Below, one piece after another: positions 21,664 through 30,366 of a DNA stretch of 64,000 nucleotides. This DNA comes from Gemmatimonadota bacterium. Its GTDB lineage: Bacteria > Gemmatimonadota > Gemmatimonadetes > Longimicrobiales > Gaopeijiaceae. The translations under genes were made by a program, and so were the position numbers. Every line of letters starts with the position of its first letter. Positions within the stretch are counted from its first letter, which is position 1. The stretch spans positions 1 to 64,000 of the forward strand of contig JAWKQO010000001.1 of the NCBI GenBank assembly GCA_041390105.1. The letters are read 5' to 3'. Under the pieces are notes generated by a model, which saw nothing but the letters and a program-made list of their open reading frames with translations, did no database searches and had not been told where the DNA came from.

Positions 21664-23073
21664 ATGAGACGAGCAGCGTACGTCCTGGTCGGAGCTCTGA
21701 TGGCGCGCGCTCTGGCCGGTTGCACCGAGACCAAGGAGGTCTTCGTTCCCTTCCCGCTGTATGAGGATCCAGCTGCGGCGGCGGCCGGCTTCCTCGGCTA
21801 TAGCGACGAAGACGCGAAGCTCCCCGTGTGCGGGAACTGCCACGTCGGCCAGTATGCCGAGTGGAAGCAGACGCACCACGCCGGCGCTTGGGAGACCTTG
21901 CAAGAGAGCGGCAGCGCGCAGGCGTTCTGCGAGGGGTGCCACACCGTCGGCCCGAACGGGAACGCCACCGACGGGAGCGTGGGCTTCGCGGCTACGGGTG
22001 AGTCGCGCTACCACGACGTCCAGTGCGAAGCCTGCCATGGTCCGGGGTTGGAGCACGTGACCAACCCGGACGCGACGCAGCCCTATGCGTCGATCGTGGT
22101 TGGAACCGGCGTCGCGAACTCCTGCGGCGAGTGCCACTCCGGCGCCCACCACCCCTTCGTGGATCAGTGGGAGCAATCTCGACACGCCAACACCAGCAAC
22201 TCCGCATCGACGCGCGAAGGCTGCACCACGTGCCATGAGGCACGCGGAGCCCTCGCCGCCTGGGGTGTCAAGGCCGACTACATCGAGAAGAACAGCACCG
22301 ACGTGATCCCGATCGTGTGCGCGGTCTGCCACGATCCGCACGACGCGACCAACGAGCACCAGCTCCGCTTCCCGATCGACGTGCCGGACATCGAAGTCAA
22401 CCTGTGCATGAAGTGCCACCAACGGCGCAGCGAGCCCGATCACACGTCGACGCGTGGGCCGCATTCCCCGCAGGGGCCCCTCCTGGTCGGCGAGGGCGTG
22501 GGCTGGCGGCCGCCCAACTTCCAGGCTCCGACGGCGCAGATCGTCGGATCGCATGGAACGTCGAGGAACCCCGAGCTCTGCGCCGGTTGTCACGTCCAGG
22601 CCATCGAGGTCACGGATCCGGCCACGGGCGGGCACGTGTTCAGCTCCAAGGGCCATTTGTTCAAGGCCATCCCATGTCTGGATGCCCAGGGCATCCCGAC
22701 CACGGATGACGACTGTGCCGAGACGGAGCGGGACTTCAGCGCCTGCTCGTCGGGTACCTGCCACGGCACGCCGGACGTCGCTCGCAATCTGGTGGCCATC
22801 TCCCGGCAACGCTTGCTGGACCTGGCCGAGGAGGTCCTGGATCTGGTCGCCCAGGCACCCGCGAGCGAGTTGGTGACCAACGACGACCTGATCACCACCG
22901 CCGAAGGGGCGCGCTTCAACGCGCAACTAGCGGAGGAGTTCCGTGGTTCGGCCATCCACAATCCGTTCCTGGTCGAGGCGCTCCTCACCGCCAGCATCCG
23001 GCAGCTCCAGACCGACTACGGGCTGGTGCCGTCCGCGGACATCACGCTGGAGAACATCCTCGGCATGCAGTAG
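21664..23073 (+). CDS. Nine-haem c-type cytochrome lipoprotein
   Basis: 469 aa. ATG 21664 follows GGGAGG. Residues 1-20 form a lipoprotein signal ending in the lipobox LAGC. Haem sites in order: CGNCH, CEGCH, CEACH, CGECH, CTTCH, CAVCH, CMKCH, CAGCH, and one atypical CSSGTCH (four residues between the cysteines). Extra His residues (HHAGAW, GAHHPF, HDPHD) can be distal ligands. The C-terminal 110 residues are haem-free and helical. It resembles cytochrome c554/multihaem families but I cannot name an orthologue. First gene of the electron-transfer operon; probably anchored to the outer membrane or facing the periplasm. Confidence 0.88.
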   Translation: MRRAAYVLVGALMARALAGCTETKEVFVPFPLYEDPAAAAAGFLGYSDEDAKLPVCGNCHVGQYAEWKQTHHAGAWETLQESGSAQAFCEGCHTVGPNGNATDGSVGFAATGESRYHDVQCEACHGPGLEHVTNPDATQPYASIVVGTGVANSCGECHSGAHHPFVDQWEQSRHANTSNSASTREGCTTCHEARGALAAWGVKADYIEKNSTDVIPIVCAVCHDPHDATNEHQLRFPIDVPDIEVNLCMKCHQRRSEPDHTSTRGPHSPQGPLLVGEGVGWRPPNFQAPTAQIVGSHGTSRNPELCAGCHVQAIEVTDPATGGHVFSSKGHLFKAIPCLDAQGIPTTDDDCAETERDFSACSSGTCHGTPDVARNLVAISRQRLLDLAEEVLDLVAQAPASELVTNDDLITTAEGARFNAQLAEEFRGSAIHNPFLVEALLTASIRQLQTDYGLVPSADITLENILGMQ

Positions 23074-23121
23074 GTGTGCTCCGTTGACACCTGCTCACGT
23101 GAACCGTCACGCTGAGTTGAC

Positions 23122-23147
23122 GACGGTGGGCCTCCGGGCCCACCGTC
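23122..23147 (+). terminator. Intercistronic hairpin between two cytochrome genes
   Basis: Perfect 11-bp stem GACGGTGGGCC / GGCCCACCGTC with TCCG loop, followed by TCTGCTGTCC, which is only a partial T tract. It may be a weak terminator or an mRNA-processing or stability hairpin that sets different levels of the first cytochrome and the rest. Confidence 0.45.
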
Positions 23148-23193
23148 TCTGCTGTCCGACCTAGGAGGGCTCCTGAAACCGTCGCTCCGTCGC

Positions 23194-24033
23194 GTGTCTG
23201 CGAACCTGCCTTTGGCGGCGCTCGCCCTGCTCTCGGCTCTGTTGGCTGGGTGCGCGTCGGAAGAGCCCGGTTCCGTGGAGCCCCAGGCCGCCGAATCTGC
23301 GGCGATCGAGGAGGACGTCCCGGCTCCGGACAGCGTCTCCTCGACGGCTGCCGACCTCGCGCGCCTGGCTGTGCCGCTGGAGGCGGGGAGCGGGTTCCCG
23401 CACGGACCCCATGGCGGGGTGGCCTGCGCGCAGTGTCACGCCACGGTGGTGGGCCACCAGTCCCACGACATGGTGGATTGCGAGAGTTGCCATCGGGGCC
23501 CGGAGTGGCTGGGGGCTCGGGTGATCTACTCACGCGAGGAGTGCCTCGCCTGCCATCACGATCCCGCGCGGGGCTACGAGTGCTCCCGGTGTCACGGCAC
23601 CGGCCCGGAACCGGTGGTGCGCACGGAGTCGTTGGCGTTCAGCGTTTGGGACGCACCCCGCGAGCGTCTCCTGCCCTTCGACCACGCGCTGCACGCTTCG
23701 AGGGAGTGCTCGGATTGCCACTCGGGCGGCGGCGGGCAGCCCTACACGCAAACGTGCGCGTCCTGCCATGACAACCACCACCGCCCGGACGCGAATTGCT
23801 CCACCTGCCACCAGGAGCCGCCGGCGGACGAACATCCACTGACCGTCCACCAAGGGTGCTCGGGCAGCGGCTGTCACAGCGATCCTGTGACCGAAGCCGT
23901 GCAGGCGGCGCGCAACACCTGTCTCGTGTGTCACGCGGACCGGGTGGACCACGAGCCGGGCAATCAGTGCGCGACCTGCCACCTGTTCTCGCCGGCGCGC
24001 GGATCGGGGTCGTTCGAAGGAGGGGCATCATGA
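23194..24033 (+). CDS. Ten-haem c-type cytochrome lipoprotein (start probably at an upstream CTG)
   Basis: 279 aa from GTG 23194. Haem sites: CAQCH, CESCH, CLACH, CSRCH, CSDCH, CASCH, CSTCH, the atypical CSGSGCH, CLVCH and CATCH, closely spaced with many HxxH-type extra His. A lipobox LAGC ends the hydrophobic leader. The GTG form lacks a charged n-region and a ribosome site. In-frame CTG 23173 has AGGAGG four bases upstream and adds a charged leader (LKPSLRR), making a standard lipoprotein signal. The mature N-terminus is an Ala/Glu/Ser-rich linker without haems. Its stop overlaps the barrel gene (ATGA), which suggests a cytochrome-porin partnership. Confidence 0.88.
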   Translation: MSANLPLAALALLSALLAGCASEEPGSVEPQAAESAAIEEDVPAPDSVSSTAADLARLAVPLEAGSGFPHGPHGGVACAQCHATVVGHQSHDMVDCESCHRGPEWLGARVIYSREECLACHHDPARGYECSRCHGTGPEPVVRTESLAFSVWDAPRERLLPFDHALHASRECSDCHSGGGGQPYTQTCASCHDNHHRPDANCSTCHQEPPADEHPLTVHQGCSGSGCHSDPVTEAVQAARNTCLVCHADRVDHEPGNQCATCHLFSPARGSGSFEGGAS

Positions 24034-25502
24034 CCCGCACCCGGGCGATCTGGAACGCCGCCCTGCTCGGATTCCTGCTGGGCGTGGGGCCGCAGGCCCT
24101 GGATGCCCAGGTGGTGCGGGTCTCCGGAGCGAGCCAGGTCCACTTCGTGAACATCCGCCCGCTGGAGCTGGACAGCGTGCCGGTGGGTGAGACCCTGGGA
24201 AGCGGCATCGTTCGGCGAACTGCCGACGGCCAGGTGGTGCGCTGCGTCACGGGGGAGGCGTCTTGCCGCTTCCTACGGTCCGTCGATGCCGTGAGCACCT
24301 TCCCGTTCGTTCAAGACGTCACCGTGAGCGCCTGGGGCTTTGGACAGGGCGTGCGGGTCTATGCTCAGCTGCGGGGGCGTGGCGTGGTTTCCGAAGAGGC
24401 TTCCATCTGGCCGCAAGCGGACGACCGTTTCGATGCGCTCGTCGCCTTCGCCGAGATCGAGCGGCCACGGTTGCGCGTGCGCGGCGGGCGACAGTTCAAG
24501 ACGTCGGGCCTGGGCTTCTACAACTTCGATGGTGGATCCGTCCTGTTTCGCCCTCGCAGCGATGTCTCGGTCGAGGCCTACGGGGGCTGGAGCCTGCTGC
24601 GTGGGCTCAACGAGCCGGTGACCAGTGACGCGGTCTCGGCCATCGAGTCGCTGGCTCCCGACGCCCGGGGGCTCCTGGTGGGTGGGCAGGTCGGGTATCG
24701 CCCCTCACCGCGCCTGGCCGTGACCGCGCTCTATCAGCGGGAGCTCCGCGATGATCGGGCTGGCCTCTATTCGGAGCGGGTGTCCACGGACGCTGTACTC
24801 CGATCGGAACGGGGTACGCTCGACGGCGCGCTGACCTACGACCTGGCCAGCGGCGTGCTGAATGACGCACGCCTCTCGGCCCGGACGCGCCTTCCCCGCA
24901 ATTGGGGAGCGCGAGCCTTCGCTCGCCACTACCGTCCCTACTTCGACCTGTGGACCATCTGGGGCGCCTTCAGTCCGGTCTCGTACGACGAGGTGGGGGC
25001 CGCTGGGGCCTGGGCCGATCCCGGCTCGGGGCGCTCGTTCGAGGTCCAGTTCTCCCGGCGTGGCTACGGGGACGCGGATGCCTCGACTGCGTTCGGCGTG
25101 ACCCGGTCCGACGGCTGGCGGGCGTCGTTGGGAGCGACGCTGCCCCTCGCGCCGCTCTGGATGTTGTCGGGGAGCTATGGCGCGGACATCGGATACGGAG
25201 CCGCCAAGACCCAGGGACAGGCGCGAGTGCAGCGGACGCTGGGTGAGGTGGGATGGCTCGGGGTGAGCGCGACCGCCTTCCAGCGCATTTTCGAGTTCCG
25301 CATCAACGAGGGGAGGGTGTACGGCGCCGGCGTCGATGGGCGCTATGAGCTGGGCGAGCGCACGTCCGTCTCGGGGAGCTTCTCGGTCTACCGACACGAC
25401 GCCGGAGTGGATTCGCCGGAGGTGGATTGGAACCAGATGCGAGGGTCCCTGCGAGTGGACTGGACGTTGGGGGCCGAGCCCGCCAGGAGGGCAAGGGAAT
25501 GA
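24030..25502 (+). CDS. Outer-membrane beta-barrel, probable porin of a cytochrome conduit
   Basis: 490 aa from ATG 24030 (GGAGGGG upstream). A signal peptide (NAALLGFLLGVGPQALDAQ) precedes an Arg/Gly/Tyr-rich protein of alternating hydrophobic strands (VRVYAQLRGRG, RLRVRGGRQFKTSGLGFYNF, LAVTALYQREL, SVSGSFSVYRHD). It ends in a strand VDWTL but has a charged tail ARRARE after it. There is no haem motif. By context, overlapping multihaem genes on both sides, it is a candidate for the barrel that sheathes a cytochrome wire, as in MtrB or PioB type conduits. The similarity is architectural only and sequence homology was not tested. Confidence 0.75.
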   Translation: MTRTRAIWNAALLGFLLGVGPQALDAQVVRVSGASQVHFVNIRPLELDSVPVGETLGSGIVRRTADGQVVRCVTGEASCRFLRSVDAVSTFPFVQDVTVSAWGFGQGVRVYAQLRGRGVVSEEASIWPQADDRFDALVAFAEIERPRLRVRGGRQFKTSGLGFYNFDGGSVLFRPRSDVSVEAYGGWSLLRGLNEPVTSDAVSAIESLAPDARGLLVGGQVGYRPSPRLAVTALYQRELRDDRAGLYSERVSTDAVLRSERGTLDGALTYDLASGVLNDARLSARTRLPRNWGARAFARHYRPYFDLWTIWGAFSPVSYDEVGAAGAWADPGSGRSFEVQFSRRGYGDADASTAFGVTRSDGWRASLGATLPLAPLWMLSGSYGADIGYGAAKTQGQARVQRTLGEVGWLGVSATAFQRIFEFRINEGRVYGAGVDGRYELGERTSVSGSFSVYRHDAGVDSPEVDWNQMRGSLRVDWTLGAEPARRARE

Positions 25503-26923
25503 AGGCGCTCCGTCTTCTCCTGCTGGTGCCCGCGTTGGGGCTCTCCGGCCTGATCGCCACAGCGGTGTGGGCGACCGTCCGAGCCGACGAGGGGTTCCCG
25601 CACGCCAAGCACGAGGGCCTGTTCCCTCTCTGCCAGACCTGCCATTCGGGGATCGAGAGCGGCTCGGTCGCCGACGTGTACCCGTCCAGTGGGTCGTGCC
25701 AGCAGTGCCACGACGGACAGAGGGAAGAGGCGGTGCCGTGGACGGGCCCCTCTCAACGCGGAACCAATCTCAGCTTCAGCCACGTCGAGCACTTCGCCGC
25801 AACCTCCGACGAGGCCGAGCCGGTCACCTGCCAGACCTGCCACGCCCTTCCGGGCGGGGAAGGGCGCATGGCCGTGGATCGCGCTGATCCCGATGGGTGC
25901 CTGACCTGTCACGCCCACGAGGCCGACGAGCACTTCGCGCCGGCTCGGGACTGCGCGTCCTGTCATGTGCCGTTGGCACGTGCCCACGAGCTCGCCGTGG
26001 CGCAGATCGACAGCTTGCCCAAGCCCGCCACGCACGAGGTCCCCGACTTCGCGTCGCAGCACGGCGCGGCCTGGGAGGCGGCCCAGGGAAGCTGCGCCTT
26101 CTGCCACACCCGAGACAGTTGTGAGCGCTGCCACTTCAACGGTGCGGGCGTGCCCGCGGTTGCTGCCTTGGAGCGGGATCCTCGGGTGGCCAGCCTGGTG
26201 GCGGGGCGCGACGCGAGCTACCCGGAGCCGGCGACGCACGAGACGGGCTCCTGGGGGTGGACACACGGCGAATCTGCGTTGGCGGACGTGGGATCTTGCT
26301 CGAACTGCCACACGCGCCCGAGTTGTGAGACCTGCCACGCTGGAGGTGCCAGTCTTGCCATCGCGTCGCTCCCGGTTCTGGGAGACGGAGACACGCGAGG
26401 TGTGCAGATCGCCATGGTATCGCGGCAGGTCCACGATCCGGGCTTCGCAACGGCGCACGGCGTAGAGGCAGCGAGCATGGAGAGCACCTGCGCCGGGTGC
26501 CACCAGGAGTCGTTCTGCTCTTCCTGTCATGCAGGCTCCAGCACGCCCTCCTTCCACACGGGGAATTTCCTCCAGGGTCACGGAGCGGAGGCGTACGGCC
26601 GGGAGTACGATTGCGCCTCCTGCCACAACACAGAGACGTTCTGCCGCAGCTGCCACGCGGACGTCGGGCTGCAATCGAGCGGTCGACTGGCCACCGCTTT
26701 CCACAGCTCTCGACCGATGTGGTTGTTGGGACACGGAGAAGCCGCCCGCCAGGGGCTGGAAAGCTGCACCACCTGCCACCGACAGAGCGACTGCATGCGC
26801 TGCCATGCCGCCGTGGGCGCCTGGCGCATCAACCCTCACGGCCCGGGCTTCGATCCGTCCAAGATGGGAGACGCCAATCCCAGCATGTGCGTCGCCTGCC
26901 ATCGAACGGGGATCCCGCGATGA
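25499..26923 (+). CDS. Sixteen-haem c-type cytochrome
   Basis: 474 aa with an uncleaved-looking or cleavable N-terminal helix (residues 3-27). Sixteen CxxCH sites, all canonical. Ten of them form five di-haem modules CxxCH-x4/5-CxxCH at residues 199-212, 267-280, 331-344, 372-386 and 423-436. Most are preceded by an HG dipeptide (QHG, THG, AHG, GHG), a likely distal ligand, and the first two also share PATHE. So the protein grew by repeat duplication. ATG 25499 overlaps the barrel stop, and its own stop overlaps the next cytochrome. Likely periplasmic or extracellular electron carrier; family unknown to me. Confidence 0.9.
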   Translation: MKALRLLLLVPALGLSGLIATAVWATVRADEGFPHAKHEGLFPLCQTCHSGIESGSVADVYPSSGSCQQCHDGQREEAVPWTGPSQRGTNLSFSHVEHFAATSDEAEPVTCQTCHALPGGEGRMAVDRADPDGCLTCHAHEADEHFAPARDCASCHVPLARAHELAVAQIDSLPKPATHEVPDFASQHGAAWEAAQGSCAFCHTRDSCERCHFNGAGVPAVAALERDPRVASLVAGRDASYPEPATHETGSWGWTHGESALADVGSCSNCHTRPSCETCHAGGASLAIASLPVLGDGDTRGVQIAMVSRQVHDPGFATAHGVEAASMESTCAGCHQESFCSSCHAGSSTPSFHTGNFLQGHGAEAYGREYDCASCHNTETFCRSCHADVGLQSSGRLATAFHSSRPMWLLGHGEAARQGLESCTTCHRQSDCMRCHAAVGAWRINPHGPGFDPSKMGDANPSMCVACHRTGIPR

Positions 26924-28635
26924 TGCGCCGTTCGGGTCTCAGAGTCGCCGGCCTGGCCCTGGGGGTCGGGCTACTCGGATGGGTCCCGAAGGCGGCGTCC
27001 GCCCAGGCGGAGGACGCCGCGCCCTGCGTGACCTGCCACCTCGATCAATCCGAGGAGCGACTGGTGGCACCCGCGCGTGACTTCCCCGCTGACATCCATG
27101 CGCAGCGCGGGTTCGGGTGCCTGGCGTGCCATGGTCGACTGGAGGGAGATCGACCAGACCCTGCGGTGGGCTTCCTGTCGAAGCCGGAGCGACGGGACAT
27201 TCCCACGCTCTGCTCGAGCTGCCATTCGAATGCGGCCTTCATGCGGGACTACAATCCGTCGATCCGCGTGGACCAGTTCGCGGAGTATCAGACCTCCGTG
27301 CACGGGCGCCTGCTGTTCGGGGAAGGTGACCCGGACGTAGCGACCTGTACGAGCTGCCACCCCGCGCACCGTATCCGCCCGCCCAGCGACCCGGAGTCGT
27401 CGGTCCATCCGCTGAACGTCGGCGACCTCTGCGGGTCCTGTCATGCCAACGCGGAGATCATGGGTCCGCGCGGGCACGAGACGGACGAGCTGGAGAAGTA
27501 CCGACATGGCGTGCACGGCCAGCTGCTCTACGAGTCTGGCGATCTCAGCGCCCCCACCTGCAACGACTGTCACGGGAATCACGGTGCCGCTCCCCCCGGC
27601 GTAGCCTCGGTACGGAACGTGTGTGGCGAGTGTCACGTGCAGATGGCGGAGTTCTTCCAGAACAGTGGGCACGTCGACGTGTTCACGAGGGAAGGTCTTC
27701 CCGGTTGCGCCGCCTGCCACAGCAATCACGACATCTCACCCCCCCACGACGAGTTCCTCCTGGAGGTGAGTCAGGACGTCTGTGCCCAGTGTCACGCCGA
27801 GCGGGAGCCGGTCGGGCGGGAGTTTCTGGCGATCCATGATCTCCTGGGCGGATTCGAGCACGAGGTCGACTCCGCAGCGGCCAGGCTCGAGCAAGCCGAG
27901 GAGATGGGCATGGAGGTGAGCCAAGCCCATTTCGAGCTCGATGGCGTGAATACCGCGCTCACCCTGGCTCGGACCGCCGTGCACTCGTTCCGCGTCGAGC
28001 CCGTGCAGCAGGAGATCGACAAGGGACGGGCCGTGGTCCGGAGCGCGCAGCGCAGGGGTGAGGCCGCCCTGGAGGAGCATCGCTTCCGGAGAGTGGGGCT
28101 GGGGGTCTCCGCCGGCCTGATGGCCCTGGTGGTGCTCTTGTTGATCCTGCGGATCCGAGGGATCGATGCACGGCTGCGCGGCACCGCCCTGGAGACCCGC
28201 CGCTTCTTCGTCGAGCACATCCTGGACCCGGAGAAGCCCGGTCAGGAGGTGAGCGAAGCCGGCATGGCCCTCGCCGCCTCTGCCTTGCTGTACGAACTGA
28301 CGAAGGAGGAGCACCGGCTCTATGAGGTAGCCGAGGCGACCCGCGCGCACGCGTCGGCCACCGCAGCCTCCCCAGCGCTTCCCCGCCTGCTCGCTCTGAT
28401 CGACGAGCAGCACCAGGAAGCCATGGACGCGGGCCAGTTCGCCCGCCTGACCGCTCAGCACTTCGACGAGCGGCAGAAGGTTCAGGTCGTGACCACAGTG
28501 CGGAAGCTGTGTGCGGCGGTTGCCGACCTGGCGCTGCACGAGTCCTTCATTCTCAGTCAACTGCTCCAGCGCCTGGGACTCAGTCCCGCCGCGTTGCAGG
28601 ATGCGACGGCCTCTGCCGGCCGCTCGAGTCCGTGA
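26920..28635 (+). CDS. Nine-haem cytochrome fused to a membrane helix and TerB-like domain
   Basis: 571 aa. Signal peptide residues 1-29 (cleaved near ASAQA). Nine CxxCH sites lie between residues 36 and 292 in a NrfA/NapC-like layout (CHPAHRIRPP, CHGNHGAAPP, CHSNHDISPP: CxxCH-x-x-H repeats). A long helical segment spans 315-385. One transmembrane helix (about 392-411) follows, then a roughly 130-residue cytoplasmic domain. That domain is all-helical and ends ADLALHESFILSQLLQRLGLS, which resembles the end of TerB domains (aDG..x..E..xLxxia..LGL). The topology places haems in the periplasm and the TerB-like part in the cytoplasm. It overlaps the preceding gene (ATGA). The domain assignment is inference. 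Confidence 0.85.
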   Translation: MMRRSGLRVAGLALGVGLLGWVPKAASAQAEDAAPCVTCHLDQSEERLVAPARDFPADIHAQRGFGCLACHGRLEGDRPDPAVGFLSKPERRDIPTLCSSCHSNAAFMRDYNPSIRVDQFAEYQTSVHGRLLFGEGDPDVATCTSCHPAHRIRPPSDPESSVHPLNVGDLCGSCHANAEIMGPRGHETDELEKYRHGVHGQLLYESGDLSAPTCNDCHGNHGAAPPGVASVRNVCGECHVQMAEFFQNSGHVDVFTREGLPGCAACHSNHDISPPHDEFLLEVSQDVCAQCHAEREPVGREFLAIHDLLGGFEHEVDSAAARLEQAEEMGMEVSQAHFELDGVNTALTLARTAVHSFRVEPVQQEIDKGRAVVRSAQRRGEAALEEHRFRRVGLGVSAGLMALVVLLLILRIRGIDARLRGTALETRRFFVEHILDPEKPGQEVSEAGMALAASALLYELTKEEHRLYEVAEATRAHASATAASPALPRLLALIDEQHQEAMDAGQFARLTAQHFDERQKVQVVTTVRKLCAAVADLALHESFILSQLLQRLGLSPAALQDATASAGRSSP

Positions 28636-28669
28636 ACCACGACTACGGTCGAGACCAAGGAGAGCTGGA

Positions 28670-29149
28670 GTGAGCGCAGATCGGGAGACGGAAGTCAGGT
28701 CCACGCGGGAGCATGGCCGGTTCTCACGGCGCGGTTTCATCGACTGGGTGCTCGGATCCAGCGTGGTCGGCTTGATGATCTCCATCGTGTATCCGGTGGT
28801 GCGCTACATCTTTCCGCCCAAGGTCGAGGAAGCGGCGGTCAACAGCGTGACACTGAACGTCGACCCCAGCGGCATGGCCCCCAACTCCGGACAAATCTTC
28901 AAGTTCGGTAGTCGCCCCGGGATCCTGGTGCGCACTCCCGCGGGCGAGCTCAGGGCCTTCTCGGCGACCTGTACCCATCTCGATTGCACGGTGCAATACC
29001 GCGACGATCTGGAGCACATCTGGTGCGCGTGTCACAATGGTCACTACGACCTGAATGGGCGCAATATCGCGGGCCCGCCGCCGGAACCGTTGGAAGCGTA
29101 CGATGTGCGCTTGCGTGGAAACACGATTGTGGTGAACCGCAAGGCCTGA
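28670..29149 (+). CDS. Rieske iron-sulfur protein of a cytochrome bc-type complex
   Basis: 159 aa from GTG 28670, with AAGGAG seven bases upstream. An N-terminal twin-arginine signal-anchor (FSRRGFIDWVLGS plus helix to about residue 45) is typical of Rieske subunits. Cluster ligands are C101 and H103 in CTHLDC and C119 and H122 in CACHNGHYD, with C106 and C121 available for the usual disulfide. The second motif has NG where CHGS is common. It transfers electrons from quinol, together with the cytochrome b encoded two bases downstream. No cytochrome c1 gene is nearby; multihaem proteins probably take its place. Confidence 0.95.
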   Translation: MSADRETEVRSTREHGRFSRRGFIDWVLGSSVVGLMISIVYPVVRYIFPPKVEEAAVNSVTLNVDPSGMAPNSGQIFKFGSRPGILVRTPAGELRAFSATCTHLDCTVQYRDDLEHIWCACHNGHYDLNGRNIAGPPPEPLEAYDVRLRGNTIVVNRKA

Positions 29150-29151
29150 TC

Positions 29152-30366
29152 ATGGATACCCTTCTGCACCGACTGCGCGAGGCCGTGGCCTGGCTCGATG
29201 ATCGCATCGGGTTCAGCGCCCTCGCCCCGTTGGGACGGAAGAAGCGTATTCCGGTCCATAGGCATTCGATCTGGTACTACCTGGGAGGGATGCTGGTCTT
29301 CCTGTTCCTGCTCCAGGTCGGGACCGGGATCCTGCTGCTGTTCTACTACCGCCCCAGCGCGGAAGGCGCATTCGAATCCGTGCAGTTCCTGATGTCCGAG
29401 GTGAAGTTCGGCTGGTTGGTGCGATCCATCCACTCCTGGGGCGCCAACCTGATGATCTTCGTCGTGTTCGTGCACATGTTCTCTGTCATGCTCTTGAAGG
29501 CCTACAGGGCACCGCGCGAGGTGACCTGGCTGAGTGGCGTGGGCCTGTTCGCAGTGGCGTTGGGTCTGGGCTTCACGGGCTACCTGCTGCCGTGGAACGA
29601 GCTGGCGTTCTTCGCGACACGGGTGGGCACGGAGATTCCTGGCGTCATTCCGGGGGTTGGACCCATCGTGCGAACGGTCCTTCGGGGCGGTGACGACATC
29701 ACGGGCGCGACGTTGACCCGCTTCTATGCCCTCCACGTCTCGGTCTTGCCCGGCATCGCATTCATGCTGGTGGGTCTACACGTGCTGCTGGTACAGAAGC
29801 ACGGAATGAGCGTGCCTCCCGGCGTCGAGAAGAAGGGGGGCGCCCGTTACACGGTGCCCTTCGTTCCCAACTTCCTGCTCCGGGACTTCGTGGGTTGGCT
29901 GTGTGCGCTTGCCATCCTGGCTGCGATGGCGGCCTTCGTGCCCGCACATCTCGGGGCGAAGGCCGATCCGTTCGCGCCCGCCCCGGCCGGCATCAAGCCG
30001 GAGTGGTACTTCATGTTCATGTTCCAGACGCTGAAATACCTGCCTGCCACCATCCTGGGCATCGAAGGAGAGCTTGTCGGGATCCTGGGATTCGGCGTGC
30101 TCGGCGCGGTACTGCTCCTGCTGCCGTTCCTCGATCGCCCCCGCTCGGACGGCTCCCATCACCCGATGTGGACCTACGGCGTCTACGCTGTCCTGGCCTA
30201 TATCGTGCTCCTCACCTACCTGGGATACCGAGCGTCCGCCCGGGAGATCGAGCAGCAGCAACACGGCGCGGCAGCGGAAGTGGCGTGGCACGTAGGAGCG
30301 GGCGAAGCCCTCGGACACCCCGAGGAAGTGGGCCTGACGATTCGTGGAGTCTCGACCGATGGTTGA
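29152..30366 (+). CDS. Cytochrome b (fused b6/subunit IV type)
   Basis: 404-aa membrane quinol oxidase subunit. The two haem b His pairs are H94/H108 and H195/H210. The 14-residue spacing in the second pair is the b6-type pattern. The quinol-site motif KPEWYF and the following helices of subunit IV are on the same chain, and a soluble tail of about 40 residues follows. About seven transmembrane helices can be traced. It starts two bases after the Rieske gene and overlaps the next cytochrome start by eight bases. With the Rieske protein it should form a bc-like complex feeding the multihaem proteins. Confidence 0.95.
   Translation: MDTLLHRLREAVAWLDDRIGFSALAPLGRKKRIPVHRHSIWYYLGGMLVFLFLLQVGTGILLLFYYRPSAEGAFESVQFLMSEVKFGWLVRSIHSWGANLMIFVVFVHMFSVMLLKAYRAPREVTWLSGVGLFAVALGLGFTGYLLPWNELAFFATRVGTEIPGVIPGVGPIVRTVLRGGDDITGATLTRFYALHVSVLPGIAFMLVGLHVLLVQKHGMSVPPGVEKKGGARYTVPFVPNFLLRDFVGWLCALAILAAMAAFVPAHLGAKADPFAPAPAGIKPEWYFMFMFQTLKYLPATILGIEGELVGILGFGVLGAVLLLLPFLDRPRSDGSHHPMWTYGVYAVLAYIVLLTYLGYRASAREIEQQQHGAAAEVAWHVGAGEALGHPEEVGLTIRGVSTDG

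Noticed and set aside
21458..21667. 69-codon frame in the cytochrome operon leader
   Set aside because: Arg/Gly-rich, no Shine-Dalgarno, overlaps the real ATG at 21664 in another frame, and lies in a region with regulatory features.
23084..23112. TTGACA at 23084 as an internal promoter before the 10-haem cytochrome
   Set aside because: The -35 is perfect, but no -10-like sequence stands 16-18 bases downstream (TCACGC). A second TTGACG at 23117 also lacks a -10.
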